Origin: Lunularia cruciata
Lineage: Eukaryota > Streptophyta > Marchantiopsida > Lunulariales > Lunulariaceae
Reading direction: 5' to 3'
NCBI GenBank assembly: GCA_948567375.1
Contig: OX419762.1
Coordinates: forward strand, 2,485,001 to 2,549,000
Length of the DNA: 64,000 nucleotides
Position 1 is the first letter of the stretch. Each line of letters begins with the position of its first letter. The translations under genes and the position numbers were made by a program. The notes beneath the pieces were generated by a model. That model ran no database searches. It saw only the letters and a list, made by a program, of their open reading frames with translations, and was not told the origin of the DNA. Of the stretch, positions 22,830-34,889 are shown in pieces.

Positions 22830-23870
22830 TGTATGAAGGCCAAGGGCCCCTAGGGAAACAAGTGTGATAGTTGGTAGATATATGCCCAATATGACCACAA
22901 TTGTAACAACAGCATTGTTCTCCTTGAGTTCCTTCTCCTTGTGGGACTCCATCTCTTTGTTCTTCTACCCGTCTACGCTCCTCTTGAAGTGGTCGTGCTC
23001 CTTGATCTCAAAACCAAAGGTTGCTCAATTCCATTGGTATTGGTCCACCCATGTGTGGCATTTCTGCCCAATAATGTTGAGGTGGAACTACTCCTTCACC
23101 TCCACCCAATGCTCATGTTATTCTCTATGCACAAGCAATGGCTTCAAATACCGTGCAAGGATTTTGACCCATGACTTCTTGGCCAATCCGCTCCTTTAAC
23201 CCTTGTTTGAAATTGTTAAGAGCCTCTACTGGACTCATGTTGGTTATTGCAACTTGTAGATCCAGAAATGCCTCCACATACTCCTATACGCTATTCTTTT
23301 GTCTCAATCCCCATAGTCGAGTTCAAGCCATCTACACAAAATCCACCGATTGGAAATTCTTCAGCAATCCTTCTTGCATTGCTGTCCACGTGACCTCCCT
23401 TCTCTTTGCCAACATGAATCATTCCCAAACATCATACCATGTGAGGGCTTTATCGGTCAAGTACCTACATGCAAACACACATGCAGCATGCTTTGTGATC
23501 TCTGTTGAGAAAAATTAGAAATATCAATTCATTCTTGAGATCCAATTTTCCACTACTTCCATCATATGCTTCTCCTTGTAAGGCTCGGTGTTGCAAGTCT
23601 TCTTCATCCAAAGTAGCAATGTGGCTTCATTGTTGATAGGGTTAGTAGGCACAAGGGCCTCTCCAAGTAGTTCAGTCACAAGTATTGGGTTTTGAGATAG
23701 CTCTTCTTCTTGCATGGCTTGATCATTCTTGAGAATTTGCACTTGACTTTGTAATGTCTCCATGGTCATCTTAATCTCTCAAAATTCATTCAGCATCCCT
23801 TGCATTCCTTGCACCAGATCTTGCAATTGCGGATCTATGGTTCTTGCAACACTCAATTGCTAATGTTTAC
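22830..23870 (-). pseudogene. Element D gag
   Basis: Begins near LQDLVQGMQGMLNEF and contains MTMETLQSQVQILKNDQAM (23769), VVENWISRMN, LTWYDVWE and MSPVEALNNFKQGLKERIGQ. It ends in a zinc knuckle CYNCGHIGHISTNYH (about 22905), whose last Cys is replaced by Tyr. Stops are at about 23520, 23410, 23335 and elsewhere. The plan is the same as in element B. Confidence 0.8.
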
Positions 23871-24427
23871 TTCAATACAGAGTCAATATGATCACTCTAG
23901 AAGGCACACAAACTATCAAAACTACCATTGGGACCTCAGAAGCTATCACTCATTGATAATACTCCTTGCCAAAATTCCTAACCACAAAATCTCTAGACAT
24001 CACTTTTGGTCTCACTACATAACAGATTTCTACTTGAGTGTTGAAAGGGAGAGGATTTGGGACATTCACATCCATATTATCATAATAGGATGTAGATTGT
24101 CAAATCCCACTCTTTGTCATATATCACCACAAGTAGAACCACCGGGTTTGGTGAGTTCATCACCCTATCCATGAATTCTATGCCAAAGTGATAAACTAGG
24201 GATACCCTCATTTGCTCATGCTGGATGTACATAACCTTGATGTGGAATGGATTTGGAATTGAAAGCTAGGTGCAAGAAATTGTCCTCCCGGTGCACCCAT
24301 CCCGTCTGCTCCCTAAAGTCCTTCCTAAGTCTAGCAATTACTCTATGTTCTCCACCTCAAATTATTTAGTTTTAATAGTTTGTGCTCTTCCAAGACGGAT
24401 GACCCACTCTCTTGGACTAAGACACTC

Positions 24428-24439
24428 GCTCTGATACCA
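24428..24439 (-). other. Element D primer-binding site (initiator-Met tRNA)
   Basis: On the plus strand this reads GCTCTGATACCA, identical to the 3' end of plant initiator methionine tRNA; on the element strand it is TGGTATCAGAGC. It lies one base from the 5' LTR (24441-25172), the standard place for priming minus-strand DNA synthesis. Confidence 0.95.
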
Positions 24440-24440
24440 T

Positions 24441-25172
24441 TGTAATACTACACGGACAAGAGAAGAGAGAAAATATAGATTACATACTCAACATTTGGTG
24501 CCCCAAAGAAGCACCTTCTCTTTATTATATAGACAAAGAGGATCTCCTCCAAGGAAGCTCCACCATAGGATTAGGCACACAAATAGGTGACATGTCATCA
24601 AGCTCCACCCTTGGATTATTTACTTGGATGGATGACATGTCAATCTAGGTCTTATCTAGTTGGTCAAACAGGCTTTGACCAAAGGGAATCTTTTAGAGAA
24701 TTTTCCTGTAGGAGTCTCAGAATCACTTAAGGTACCATTGGATAGCTCTCAACAAGAAAAACCAGGGGGAGAAAAGGCCAACCTTTACTTCATTGGGGAG
24801 GGAATGTGCACATTTTTTAGGCCTAATTCATCCGTTTAGGCCTCCAAAATTGCCTTCAAAGATTTTAAGCATGTTTTGATTCCTACTCTCTTAGTAAAAG
24901 TCCCCTTTTGGTGATACCTCTTTCTGATCTGTTTAATCTATCATGTGTAACATCCTTCCAGATGTTAGCAAACCAATTCTCACCTGTAAATCATATGTCT
25001 AGCTATTGGTTCTAAGGTTTTAAAGTCTATTTCACTTTCTGCTCTATTTGTAGAAGTACTCTTTTGGTGATACTTCTATCTGATCTATTTTGACCATCAT
25101 GTATAAAATCATTCTCGATGTTACCAAACCAAATTTCACATCTAGATCATATGGCTAGCTCTTGGTATTACA
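24441..25172 (-). repeat. Element D 5' LTR
   Basis: A 732-bp LTR with the full internal sequence (including about 24660-24800) that is missing from the 3' LTR. A TATATAA box and AATAAA lie at about 24518-24535 (minus strand). It has the same doubled unit near the end as its partner. Confidence 0.9.
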
Positions 25173-27305
25173 AGTATGGGCATTTAATGGATTGGCTAGT
25201 TTTATCAACGTTTCATCCACTATTATGCCCATGGGGCCTCACCATTGATTGATCTCTTGGGGAAGAATTTGTGCTTTTAGTGGATTACCAAGCACAAAGA
25301 AGTATTCTAGAAGTTGAAACATATGGTGTCTTCAAGACCCATGCTTTAACCATATGCTCCTCAACTACCTTGTGTGGTTGATTTTGATACTTCTAACTTT
25401 GCAATTGGAATTGTGTTGTAGTAGGAATTCCTAGATGGATTACATCCCATTGCCTTTGTGTCTTGCTGACTAAATACAATCAAAGGAATTACTCTACTCC
25501 AGATTGGGAACAACTAGCAATGATATATGCCACCAAGTTATGGAAGTATTATCTCTTGAGGAAAAAAGTGATCATGCAAACTAATCATAAACCATTGTTA
25601 TAGATATTACACTTGGAACACATGAAGAGTTGATATCATCAATGGGAGGAACAACTACAATTCTTTGATATCAAACTTGAGCACATATCCAATCAGTTCC
25701 ATGTCATCCTGAATGCCCTATCTCAACAACCTGATTTGAAGTCTCTTCCTCTCATCACAATGGCAATTACAACAATGTTAGTTGACTCCAAAGTCCAAAT
25801 TGAGTTTAAGATAGCTCTACAACAAGATCTTTTGTTCAAATGATACAAGGTCATCTTGCATCATGCAACAAGTAGTACAACACCTTCTCCTAAAAGGAAG
25901 GCCTTCTATTTTGTGAGAGTCAGATTTATGTTCCAGCCAAGTGTGATCTCCAACTTATGCGCCTCCAAGAAGCCCATAACTTACCAGTTGTTGGTCACAT
26001 GGGTGTGGAAAGGACCTTGGATACCCTCAAATGCCAATGGTGGTGGCCCAACATGACACAAGATGTTTGAAAATTATTTTTTTTTGTGTGAGAGCTACCA
26101 ATGTAACAAGGCTAACAACCAAAAACTGAGTGGACTCCTTCAACCACTTCCCATTCCATTTGCTCAATAGGAACATGTGAGTTTGGATCTCATCATATCC
26201 TTACCCAAGACAAAGCAAGGTCACACGGCAATTGTGGTGTTTGTGGATAAGCTTAGTAAGCAAATCCATTTGGCACTACCCTTTGATACCATGGATGTTC
26301 CAACATTAGTGTAGATCTACTTCAATAGTGTCTTTAAGCATCATGGAATGCCACATGTACTCATTTTCAACTGTGATCCTCAATTCATTAGAAAGTTTTG
26401 GCAAGCACTTTTCCATATACTTGGCATCAAGGTTACTTTATCCATAGCCTATCATCCTCAAATTGATGGACAAATGGAACATGCAAGTTGCACCTTGGAG
26501 GATATGCTTTGTATCTTTGTCAACATTCACCATACCAATTGGAATGAATGTCTTGTAGCTACAAAGTTTGCATACAATAATTCCAAACAAGCAAGCACCA
26601 TATTCTCTCCTTTCTTCCTCAATTTTGGCCAAGATCCACTTGTTCTTGATTCCCTTCTTGCTCCTCCTCCATCTCATGTCCTTCATACTTCCACCTTCTT
26701 GACCAATATCCCAATCCCCTTCTTGACCACAATATCCCAATCCTTTGAATAAGCCAAAATTGCATCTCCTTGTTGCTCTGAATTATTAGAAACAATATGC
26801 GGACCACCATCTTCGTGATCTCACCTTTCAAGTTGGTGATAAAGTCATGCTCTCCTGTAGTAACCTTCCACTCCCACTTGATACCCAAGTTTGTAAACTT
26901 GCTCCTAATTGGATAGACCCCTTTGATGTCACCTGAATCATCTCTCATGTTGCTTATTGTGCATATTACCTTGCATAATCATATGCACATCCACCCTATC
27001 TTTCATGTTTCCAAGTTAAAATCCTTTGTTCCTAATGCATTCTTTTTTTCCTCTTGATTCCAACCTCCTCCTCCTCCACCCATCCTTATCAATCATTGTA
27101 AGGAGTACAAAGTTGATTGTATCCTTGCACATCACCACATTCAACAAGGCCATTAATAATATATGGTGTACAAGGTCCTTTGGAAAGGGTATTCCCTTCA
27201 TGATGCCATACAAGAACCTCTTTCTTATCTCTAGAATGCTCAAATGGCCATCTAGGAGTTTGAAGCTTCAATGGCGATGAGGATGTCACTAACTAGCAAT
27301 GGGGG
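25173..27305 (+). pseudogene. Element C pol, part 2: RNase H, integrase, chromodomain
   Basis: The frame resumes after element D with FNGLASF and remnants of RNase H (25250-25700). The integrase core is at 26180-26760, with SLDLI, then LIFNCDPQF, where the second catalytic Asp is Asn, and DGQMEHASCTLEDML with the Glu kept. A chromodomain remnant (VYKVLWKGYSLHDAIQEP) is at about 27168-27220. A polypurine stretch AATGGGGGAATA precedes the 3' LTR. Stops are frequent. Confidence 0.83.
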
Positions 27306-27309
27306 AATA

Positions 27310-27733
27310 TGTAACAACATAGAGTTAGCGGCAAAGTTAGCTAGGGCTAATGAAGTAGCAAATTAGACAAATTAGCCTAAAATATTATAAAAGTATCTGA
27401 AAAGATTCTTGGGAAGCTTCTCAACTAGCTTAGCTTGCACCCCAAGTAGGTAGCTTTTAGAAGGAAGCTTCTAGAAGCTTCCAACTATCTTAGCTTATAT
27501 GCCAAGTGAGAACTTCTAGAAGGAAGCTTCTTGAGAAGTTTCCCGCTTAACTTGGCTTGCACTCCAAGAAAGCGGCTCAAGGAAACTTCTTGAGAATTTT
27601 CTCAAAGCCTTGTATTCTCCCTAGAAATACCAAAGCCAAAGCTCATGTTAGGCATTTGGAGTGTCCCACACTCAAGTTTCCTAATGTGATCTTCCATTCT
27701 CCTATTTCTCTCCTTGATCTTGGGTCTTTTACA
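27310..27733 (+). repeat. Element C 3' LTR
   Basis: A 424-bp LTR, TGTAACAACATAGAG to CTTTTACA. Here the 18-bp palindrome has decayed (CTTGAGAATTTTCTCAAA, about 27589-27606). Confidence 0.9.
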
Positions 27734-27844
27734 AATATAATAAAGAGAAGGTGCTCCTTTGGGCCATCTTAGTATTGAGTGTGAAGTTTATGTTTTCTCT
27801 CTTGTATCTTTCTTGGAGAGTTCTCCTATCCTCAAAGTATTACA
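27734..27844 (+). repeat. Element B 3' LTR (right part)
   Basis: AATATAATAAAGAGAAGGTGCTCC to AAAGTATTACA. It continues the LTR interrupted at 15648 and matches 4648-4757 of the 5' LTR. Confidence 0.9.
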
Positions 27845-27924
27845 CATTTGGAGTTTCCCACACTTAAGTGTCCCAATGTGATCTTCCATTCTTCTATTTC
27901 TCTCCTCAGTCTTGATCTTTTACA
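27845..27924 (+). repeat. Solo LTR of family 1 (right part)
   Basis: CATTTGGAGTTTCCC to CTTTTACA, the last 80 bp of the LTR that starts at 3783. It matches the ends of the LTRs of elements A and C. Confidence 0.85.
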
Positions 27925-29356
27925 TAAGTCCATATTAGTTTGGAGTAGCCACACTTGGAGGTTGTGAGGCTATATCTTCAAGCATCAAGGCACTCCTAGA
28001 TATCCATATAGAGGAGGTCATCTTACAAGTGGATGTCGAGAATCTTTGTAATAGCATCTCTTGGACATCCATCTTTAGAGAGCTTAGGGAGGCCGGTGGA
28101 TCCTTGGCAAGTCTTATTCTTTTTAAGTGGTTGTTCTGTAGCTCTCTTGCTTCCCTTTACTACGAACATGGTTGGTCATAGGAGGGAGTCACCATCTTGG
28201 AATCAATTGTTGGTATATGACAAGGAGATCCATAGGGGAGACCTTTGTTTGCCATAGTTCACTTCAGCACTCTCTTATCTACTATTTTGCCCAAACTAGG
28301 TTATATATTTCTCTCCTTGGCAAACAATACACAATAGTGTGCTCCATAGATCAGATTAGGCAGGCCTTTGATCATTTGACTATCAAGCTACATCTTATAG
28401 GCTTGAGAGTCAAGGTGTCAAAGTGCATAGCATGGTCTCCTTTAGATACCCCTCCCCACCTTGAGCTTCTAGAGGGGTGTGTCACATATATAGATGGACT
28501 ATGTATTCTTGTTACATATATAGATGGACTACCAACCACCTTCTCTACAATGATAAGGTTTCACCTAGGTTTGGTGTGCTTGTCTACATCTTTGTTACTC
28601 ACTTGTAAGTGCATTTCTACAATAGATACAAGAATAGTCTGTATGACATTGTGTTCTTTTGGAGGACAAAAGGATAGCTACCCATGATGCCATCAGGTAT
28701 ATTGTGTTTTTTATGGTACAAGAGAGTGGATTCCTTGCTTGGAGGGAGCATTCATATGCTTTGTAAAAAACACATTTTAGAGTAGACTTATACTTGGTTT
28801 GAGATGATTAGGTGATAATAGCGGATGTTGTATTTACACACCCTACATGTGATGTAGTTTTAGAAGGAGTGATTACTGATCTTCTTGGATGGGTGGCAAG
28901 CAGAGCAATAGCACGCAAGGTCTTCAAGTATAAGGATATGCAGCAAGGTCACTTCTTTGTTCCTCTAGCCTTGGAATTATATGGAACAAGGGACACAACA
29001 TTGGACACATTTGTCAAGGAGTGTGCAAGAGCTTATCATATTAGATGTCAAAGGGTACCACTCTTACTCTCATACTTTGTAGCATACTTTAGACATCATG
29101 TTTCTATTGCTCTATAGAGAGCATTGGCTGGTGCAATCCATAAGAGAGTAATCACACTAGGTGATGCTTCTTTGGATGCTCCAATGGTTTGTAGACCTTA
29201 TGATTTGCATAGCTTGGATATCTTAGGTATGGTAAGGAAGATTTTTTGTATCAATACTATTGGGGCCTAGTCTCATTTTACCTCTTTTGTCTCTCCCTTA
29301 TATGGATTGATGGGGTCTTCCCATTCTTCATAGGTTCTACATGGTTGCCTTTTTCC
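27925..29356 (+). pseudogene. Old R2-like non-LTR copy, 3' part
   Basis: It continues the copy that stops at 3782. Pieces include FGVATLGGCEAISSS-like wording at 27940, an endonuclease-like part at 28812-29117 (DVVLEGVITDLLGWVASRAI, FFVPLALELYGTRDTTLDTF, SYFVAYFRHHVSIAL), then VCRPYDLHSLDILGM and a stop at about 29270. The 3' untranslated end (GGGGTCTTCCCAT and GCCTTTTTCCA) matches the 3' end of the young copy and stops at about 29356. There is one 3' tail only, against two in the young copy. Confidence 0.88.
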
Positions 29357-31500
29357 AAAAATGGGTGAGAAAGAAGGGTCAACATTGATGAGTCAATCCA
29401 CTATACCTTCCTTCCCACATGAGACTCTTTTGTATCACCACACTAATTTTAAAAGACCAGGATTATCTCAATATTTATTTACCATTTTCTTTTATATTGC
29501 TTTATCCTATCTCCTTATATTTCCTTGCTCCAAGAAATGGTAGAATGTACACACCATTGATCATGGTTACACTACTTCTTTTTTATGTTAGTGAAGACAA
29601 TAGGTCTAAGTATTTTGTTTATCTTTTGTTGAATACACGGTTGAATCCATACTTTCTTTGTATTCATAAGTTTGTAGACAATGCATGCTAAGCATTCCTG
29701 AAATGACCACTACTTAAACACATTTTGTTTTGGAGAACAATGATTGATCAATATTTCACATAGAAATGGGAATTTTTAAATATGATCAAATGGTTTGCTA
29801 AGAAATAACAAATCATCCATGTCCATTTCCATCATGGAGCAAATACAAGTTGGATGGGTGGAATAATACATAACTATAGATATAAGTCCACCAATCTTTA
29901 GGACAACAAGTGAGGATGGATCAGTTGGCTAAAGAAATTGTCTACGAACTAGGCATTTAGAGTTCAAATCCTGATGTGCACAATCTTGAGTTTAGTAGTT
30001 TGAGTCTCTAAATGCCAAATTCAACCAAATGAGACTTTTTAGGCTTTTCTTTTTGCCAAGTCAAACCCTCTCTAAATGGGCTAACTTGACTAACTCAAAA
30101 TGACTACCAAAAACTCATCTAAAAACTAGGTAGCCTCACATCAACAAGCTAGCTTGTTGGCCTTCTAGACCTTCATAGCCTCTCTAGCATATGCATCAAA
30201 GTCTCTAAACATCTTCTAGACCTTCATAGCCTCTCTTGCCTATGCCTCAAAGTCTATAAACACCAAAATTCAACCAATGAGGGTTTTCAGGTTTTTCTTC
30301 TTGCCAAATTGAACCCTCTCTAAATGGGCTAACCTTGAATAACTTGGCTATTAACTCACTTTGAGGCCTCTAGATTCAACCAGATCTAGATCTTTGGTTC
30401 CCATATCTGATCTAATTTTTCACCTTTGGCTTCAAATCACACTACTCAACCTTTAGTTTCAACTTCTTGCTCCTAAATCAACCCTTGAATTAGTGAAATT
30501 GAGTATTCATTCCTCAATTTGACCTCAATTTCATAGAATGTGGGAAGTAATTCTGTACATTGTTAGCCTCTCTATCAAATCTTTGGCATAAATCCACAAA
30601 GCTTCCATGCATGATCCACTCAATTAAGACCAAAATTAAGCAACAATGATCACAGATACCAGCAATTTACCAAGCTTAGAGATACCACCAACATCCACAA
30701 CTCCTACACCCAATTCCTCTTTGATTAAATTCTTTGATGTTATCAATTTGACCACAAACTCAACTTGGACTAGAAACTCATTTATCAACTCAAGAAACTA
30801 TCATCAACGGGCTTTGATTACACAATCAAGTCATACCCACTCTAGCTAAGAGACTCTAGGTGATGCTTGTTAGCCTCTATCCACCTATGCCCAAGAGCTC
30901 AAAGGCTCAACATCAAAGAAGTCACCTCTATAGAGTTGTTTTTTGAAGGTACATCCCTCTAGATATGACTTAGCACTCCTTAATATACTATACCTCCAAA
31001 GAACCCAATCCTACCAAGCAAATTACTTGACTACGAAATGCAAATATCTTAAGAAAGTGTATGATGTTCAAATTTTCTGTCACTTTTTGTTAAGAAATCA
31101 GTTCACACTTCATGTTGCTCTTCGGTTCTTCATGAACTTACCAGTTTGTTCTAGCCACCTTACAATATGGATGCTCGCATTATAAAAACTCTTCTTATCC
31201 TTGTTTCTCCAATACTAACCCAATAAAAGTCACATCAATGAGGATTTACTCTCAAGGATGCCTAAATCATCAAAACCCAAATCCATATCTACAAAGCCAA
31301 CCAGATTTTACATTTTCCATATCTCTCATGCCCTACCACCCCCACATTTATGCATGTTTAACATTGGATGGACCAGGTTCATTCAATGCATTGTCTCAAG
31401 ATTAGGTCTCCTTGAGCAACTTACCAATGTGTTCTTACTGCTATTAATCCATCACAAAATGATGTGAGGCTCAGCATCATAAAGAAGCCACTAATTAGGT
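29357..31500. other. AT-rich intergenic DNA with a diverged direct repeat
   Basis: No gene recognised. A direct repeat is present: 30002-30089 and 30250-30337 share a CCAAATTCAACC...AATGGGCTAAC pattern. Between them are two adjacent roughly 50-bp units starting CTTCTAGACCTTCATAGCC (30161 and 30210). Short open frames here lack codon structure and recognisable motifs. Confidence 0.5.
29911..29975 (+). repeat. tRNA-like segment, possible SINE head
   Basis: TGGATCAGTTGGCTAAAG (29917-29934) resembles a tRNA D-arm/A box, and GAGTTCAAATCCTG (29960-29973) resembles the T-arm/B box, at tRNA-like spacing. No cloverleaf with a sound acceptor stem could be drawn, so a SINE head or a decayed tRNA is more likely than a working tRNA gene. 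Confidence 0.35.
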
Positions 31501-31520
31501 AATCATTAATTTTCTACACA

Positions 31521-31945
31521 ATTATATCATCCCTTGGTATGGCATTCCCTTATCTATTATTACCAACAATGGTACACACTTCAAAAATGAGGTCATGCAT
31601 GTATATACTGATTGGATCATGTTGGAGCTTAGAGCAATTCTCACCCAAAAAGATGATCAGAGAAAGGAGTTTGTGGTGGTCTGCACAATTCAACAAAGGT
31701 GAACTATGGCTCATATGAGAGAGAGTATTTAGCAATAGTGTGAGCCATAATATAATTTTTATGTTACTTGTTTGGAACCACTTCAATTTATCATTGATCA
31801 TCAACTATTGAAGTGGTTGATGGAGTGCAACAAGCTTTTAAAGAAACTTGCATTGTGTGCTTTGATTTTACAAGAGTATTATTTTATGTTTGTTCACAAA
31901 CCTAGAGTGGGAAACCATGATAGAAATGCAAAGCCATGAACTAGC
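31521..31945 (+). pseudogene. Gypsy-type integrase and RNase H fragments in inverted order
   Basis: 31521-31600 reads IIPWYGIPLSIITNNGTHF, an integrase core block with the TDNGTHF motif changed to TNNG. 31627-31937 then reads AILTQKDDQRKEFVVV, EYLAIV, CYLFGTT and VHKPRVGNHDRNA, an RNase H of a gypsy element different from the two families above. In an intact element RNase H precedes integrase, so this is a rearrangement or two separate fragments. Confidence 0.65.
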
Positions 31946-34086
31946 TAGCATGATCAAACATGGGCATGCTGGTATGGTGAGACATATGAAGAGATGGTAT
32001 TAGGTTGACATATATCTATCTTTTTGTGTATGTTTATTGGAGCTTTGGTTGTATCTCTATAAGTATAAACAAGAGTTGTTGTTGTTGCTGTTGTCTTAGA
32101 TCCAAAGAGTGGAGATATTGGTATAAGTCAATGAAATATTCATGATAATGGACTATCTTTGCACCAATACTATGATTGACACAATTAGTAACAAGGAGAA
32201 AGATTGTGTCCTTCAACAAGCTAGGTGGTTCAAATTGGAGTGCAAACATCTTCATCAAGTATGAGAGTATGTAGAGCGCATGTAGTAATACTTCTTTTTT
32301 AGATATCACAATTGGTATAAGTAAGCATATATATAGCAAGGACTTAGGTTTTGTTAAGACCAAGAGCACCCTTGAATCGATGAAAGTATTTTGACATGGT
32401 TTAAGTCCTTAAGTGGAATCTTAAGGGTTTTCTTAAGCATATTTATTTTTGGATATTGGAATGATTGTATCTCTATGTAATTTGGAAATATTTGGGTATC
32501 TTTACTTGATTTTTCCTCTTATATGATTGCATATCAAAGTACTTCATGTTCTAGTTATATTTTCTCACAATGTTATATGGTTGTTCAGCTCTTGTTGTTG
32601 GAGGAGACTTTCCAAAACTTCTACATTGAATTATATTCTATGGGTTCTAACCCAAAACTAGCAAATTCTCCTAATGATTCCATGAATAGATTACATCCAA
32701 CCAAACTTTATCCTTTTTTTTCAAATTATTGTTTAAATTTTTCAAGCATTCCTTAAAAAAAATTGTACTTGTATGAGAAACATAGAATATGAACTCATTT
32801 GAAGATAAGGTTTACCAGATTGCACAATACAAATATTCTAGGTAATGAGTTTAACAAACTTGACACAAGAATATAGAATGATTGGTATGAACTTATTATT
32901 AGACAACACTCGTATTTTTCAAACTCAATAAATTGAATAAATCCTATTACTGCATTTTCAATTTCAGTATTTATATTCCCAAAATCTCAATCATACACTA
33001 TCCGATTCAAGACAAGCAATATATCTATAACATTGTAACACCTTCAAAAACCCCATTAGTCACCACCCGACCATGATGGGGTTCCTCGATAGGGAGAATC
33101 CCATCAAAAGTTAGGAAATCAAAGCACTTACCGAAGAATTCATGAAGCTGATCACTTTGACGTATATAACTATCTATCCATCCACATCTTTGGGAGTTCA
33201 CTCAACTGACGAGGAAACTTAGTGTGATCAAAATGTTGGATAGTAAATGAATGGTGTTGTCTTTGCTGATCATTTTGCTTTGCTTGTATTGAATGTCCAT
33301 TTGTTCATCTATTTTTTGGTCGCGCTGATCAGTTTGTGATAACCAACATCCAATGAAACAAAATCGCTAAAGACAAAATGTCCGTTTTAGAAGCTCAAAT
33401 ATGTGTACCTATTTTCACAAGGACTCATTCTAAAGTAATTGATAAAAGTCTAAGTAGATTTTTACAATTTACACAAGCGTTTTATTAAAAAAAATTGCTG
33501 CCACTTGAGTATTCTTAACAGTCGGGTTTTAATAATTTCAAGTTGGTATTAGATATGATGAGTAACGGTTATTCTTCTCTCCTATGTTTTATTGATATAA
33601 TATTTCATTGTATACTTACCTTATTCTTCTTCAATCCTTTTCCCTTTTTAACTTCCCATCTTAATCTTTGCTTGGGCAGTTTTAAGACTTTATGACTATT
33701 GTCAATGATTAAGATTCTAGTGAGATAAATATTACTTTTGAAGTTTAATGAAATTGTAACTGTTATAAAGAACTGTAACTGTTCGGAAAATATACTTAAT
33801 AGTATATGTCATAAGACCTATTTAAGAATTGAAAAATTCCATTGCTCTTTTTGTTCATTTCGATGATCATTTGATCCACATCTACTATGATTGTAATTGT
33901 ATTATTGAAGTATTATCGGGATGTTGTTGGAGTCTTAGTTATGAATGAATAAATACATTTCACTTGCACTTTTAGTATCTCTGTTGGAGAATTCATACTT
34001 TTAACAGTATTCATTGTAATTTATACATGCTACCTGATTAGCTTGTATGAGAATAAAAATTTATTGAAATTTTCAATATAATTTAG
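31946..34086. other. AT-rich intergenic DNA, no gene seen
   Basis: GHAGMVRHMKRWY near 31970 could be a further scrap of integrase zinc-binding domain. The rest shows no recognisable protein. TGTAACACC at about 33037 and a TATTTAAG-containing stretch at about 33820 could be LTR remnants, but no partner was found. Confidence 0.35.
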
Positions 34087-34494
34087 AAGTTTTTAGGGGA
34101 ATTTTCCCAACTGCCTTACAAAAAGTATTCTCCAAAATGCTCCATTTTCATTTAAAATCCTCATCCCCACACTCTATTCCTTGCTCCACACTTGTCTCTT
34201 TCACGATGAGGAATCCCACCATTCACCATTGTAAAGTAGAAGATATCAATTTTCATTCATTGTACCTCATAGCATGTGCAAATCGCACATCCTGTCAAAA
34301 TGCTCCGCCAAGTTAAGCTGGGCAGTCATGTTGCTCTATGTGTCGATTTGGCATAAATCATGATGTGGCGCTGCAGCGTGAGTTGAAGTTGTCGAGAGGA
34401 TGGGATCCTTGTAATACTTTTGTACAAGCGGCATTTTGGAGAATATGAATATCTTTATTAAATAGGGTATTTTGGAAAATTCCCCAAGTTTTTA
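34087..34494. mobile_element. Mutator-type MITE with 9-bp target duplication
   Basis: The element is 34096-34485 (390 bp), flanked by perfect AAGTTTTTA copies at 34087-34095 and 34486-34494. Its ends are inverted repeats of about 50 bp: GGGGAATTTTCC at each tip, and TATTCTCCAAAATGC further in, with a roughly 10-base gap difference between. A nine-base duplication is typical of Mutator-like elements. No coding capacity is present, so it is non-autonomous. Its interior is more GC-rich than its surroundings. Confidence 0.85.
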
Positions 34495-34848
34495 ATGTTT
34501 AAAAATTCTTATTGTCTGACTTATTTTACTAGAAAGCACAGAAAAGGAAATTAAACTGTATTTTATATAATTTCATGAGAAATTAAATAATTATACCATA
34601 TTAAAACAATATAGGTATTTAAAATACCATGTTAAACAAGTGTTAATAGTTGAATGAGAATGACATCATCGACTATCTTGAAATTGATACTCAAGTTGCA
34701 TATCTTGATCCCAAGTATTACACTAATTAAAACTCAAGTAATACATTGGGAAGTTATCTTTAAATTGAAATTAAAAAAATTTATAAATTTTATACTGAAA
34801 TATCTTTAAATGAACATGGAAATTTAATTTAGACTGAAATTTAATTAT

Positions 34849-34889
<41 letters not shown>

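Larger units (their letters stand above)
18721..25172 (-). mobile_element. Element D: chromovirus family 2, minus strand, youngest insert
   Basis: A 6452-bp element, TGTAATAC to GTATTACA, flanked on both sides by a perfect AGTAT (18716-18720 and 25173-25177). It sits in the reverse transcriptase gene of element C. LTRs are at 24441-25172 (5' in its own sense) and 18721-19323 (3'). A hand comparison of the first 210 bp of the two LTRs shows about a dozen differences, mostly transitions. It is therefore not new, but it is the innermost and so latest insertion of the stack. Confidence 0.95.
15649..27733 (+). mobile_element. Element C: chromovirus family 1, interrupted by element D
   Basis: LTRs at 15649-16060 and 27310-27733. 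Flanks are TATAT (15644-15648) and AATAT (27734-27738), a five-base duplication with one change, inside the 3' LTR of element B. Without element D it is about 5.6 kb, the same size as element A. Gag-pol is in the same order as A but more decayed. Confidence 0.92.
4171..27844 (+). mobile_element. Element B: Ty3/gypsy chromovirus family 2, interrupted by elements A and C/D
   Basis: Without its inserts, element B is about 6 kb: 4171-5270, 10827-15648 and 27734-27844. It starts TATAATACC and ends GTATTACA (family ends TGTAATAC...GTATTACA). It sits between CATTC (4166-4170) and CATTT (27845-27849), a five-base target duplication with one change, inside the solo LTR. The order is LTR, primer-binding site, leader, gag, protease, reverse transcriptase, RNase H, integrase, chromodomain, polypurine tract and LTR, typical of chromoviruses. 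All coding parts are broken. Element A sits in its leader and element C in its 3' LTR. Confidence 0.9.
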
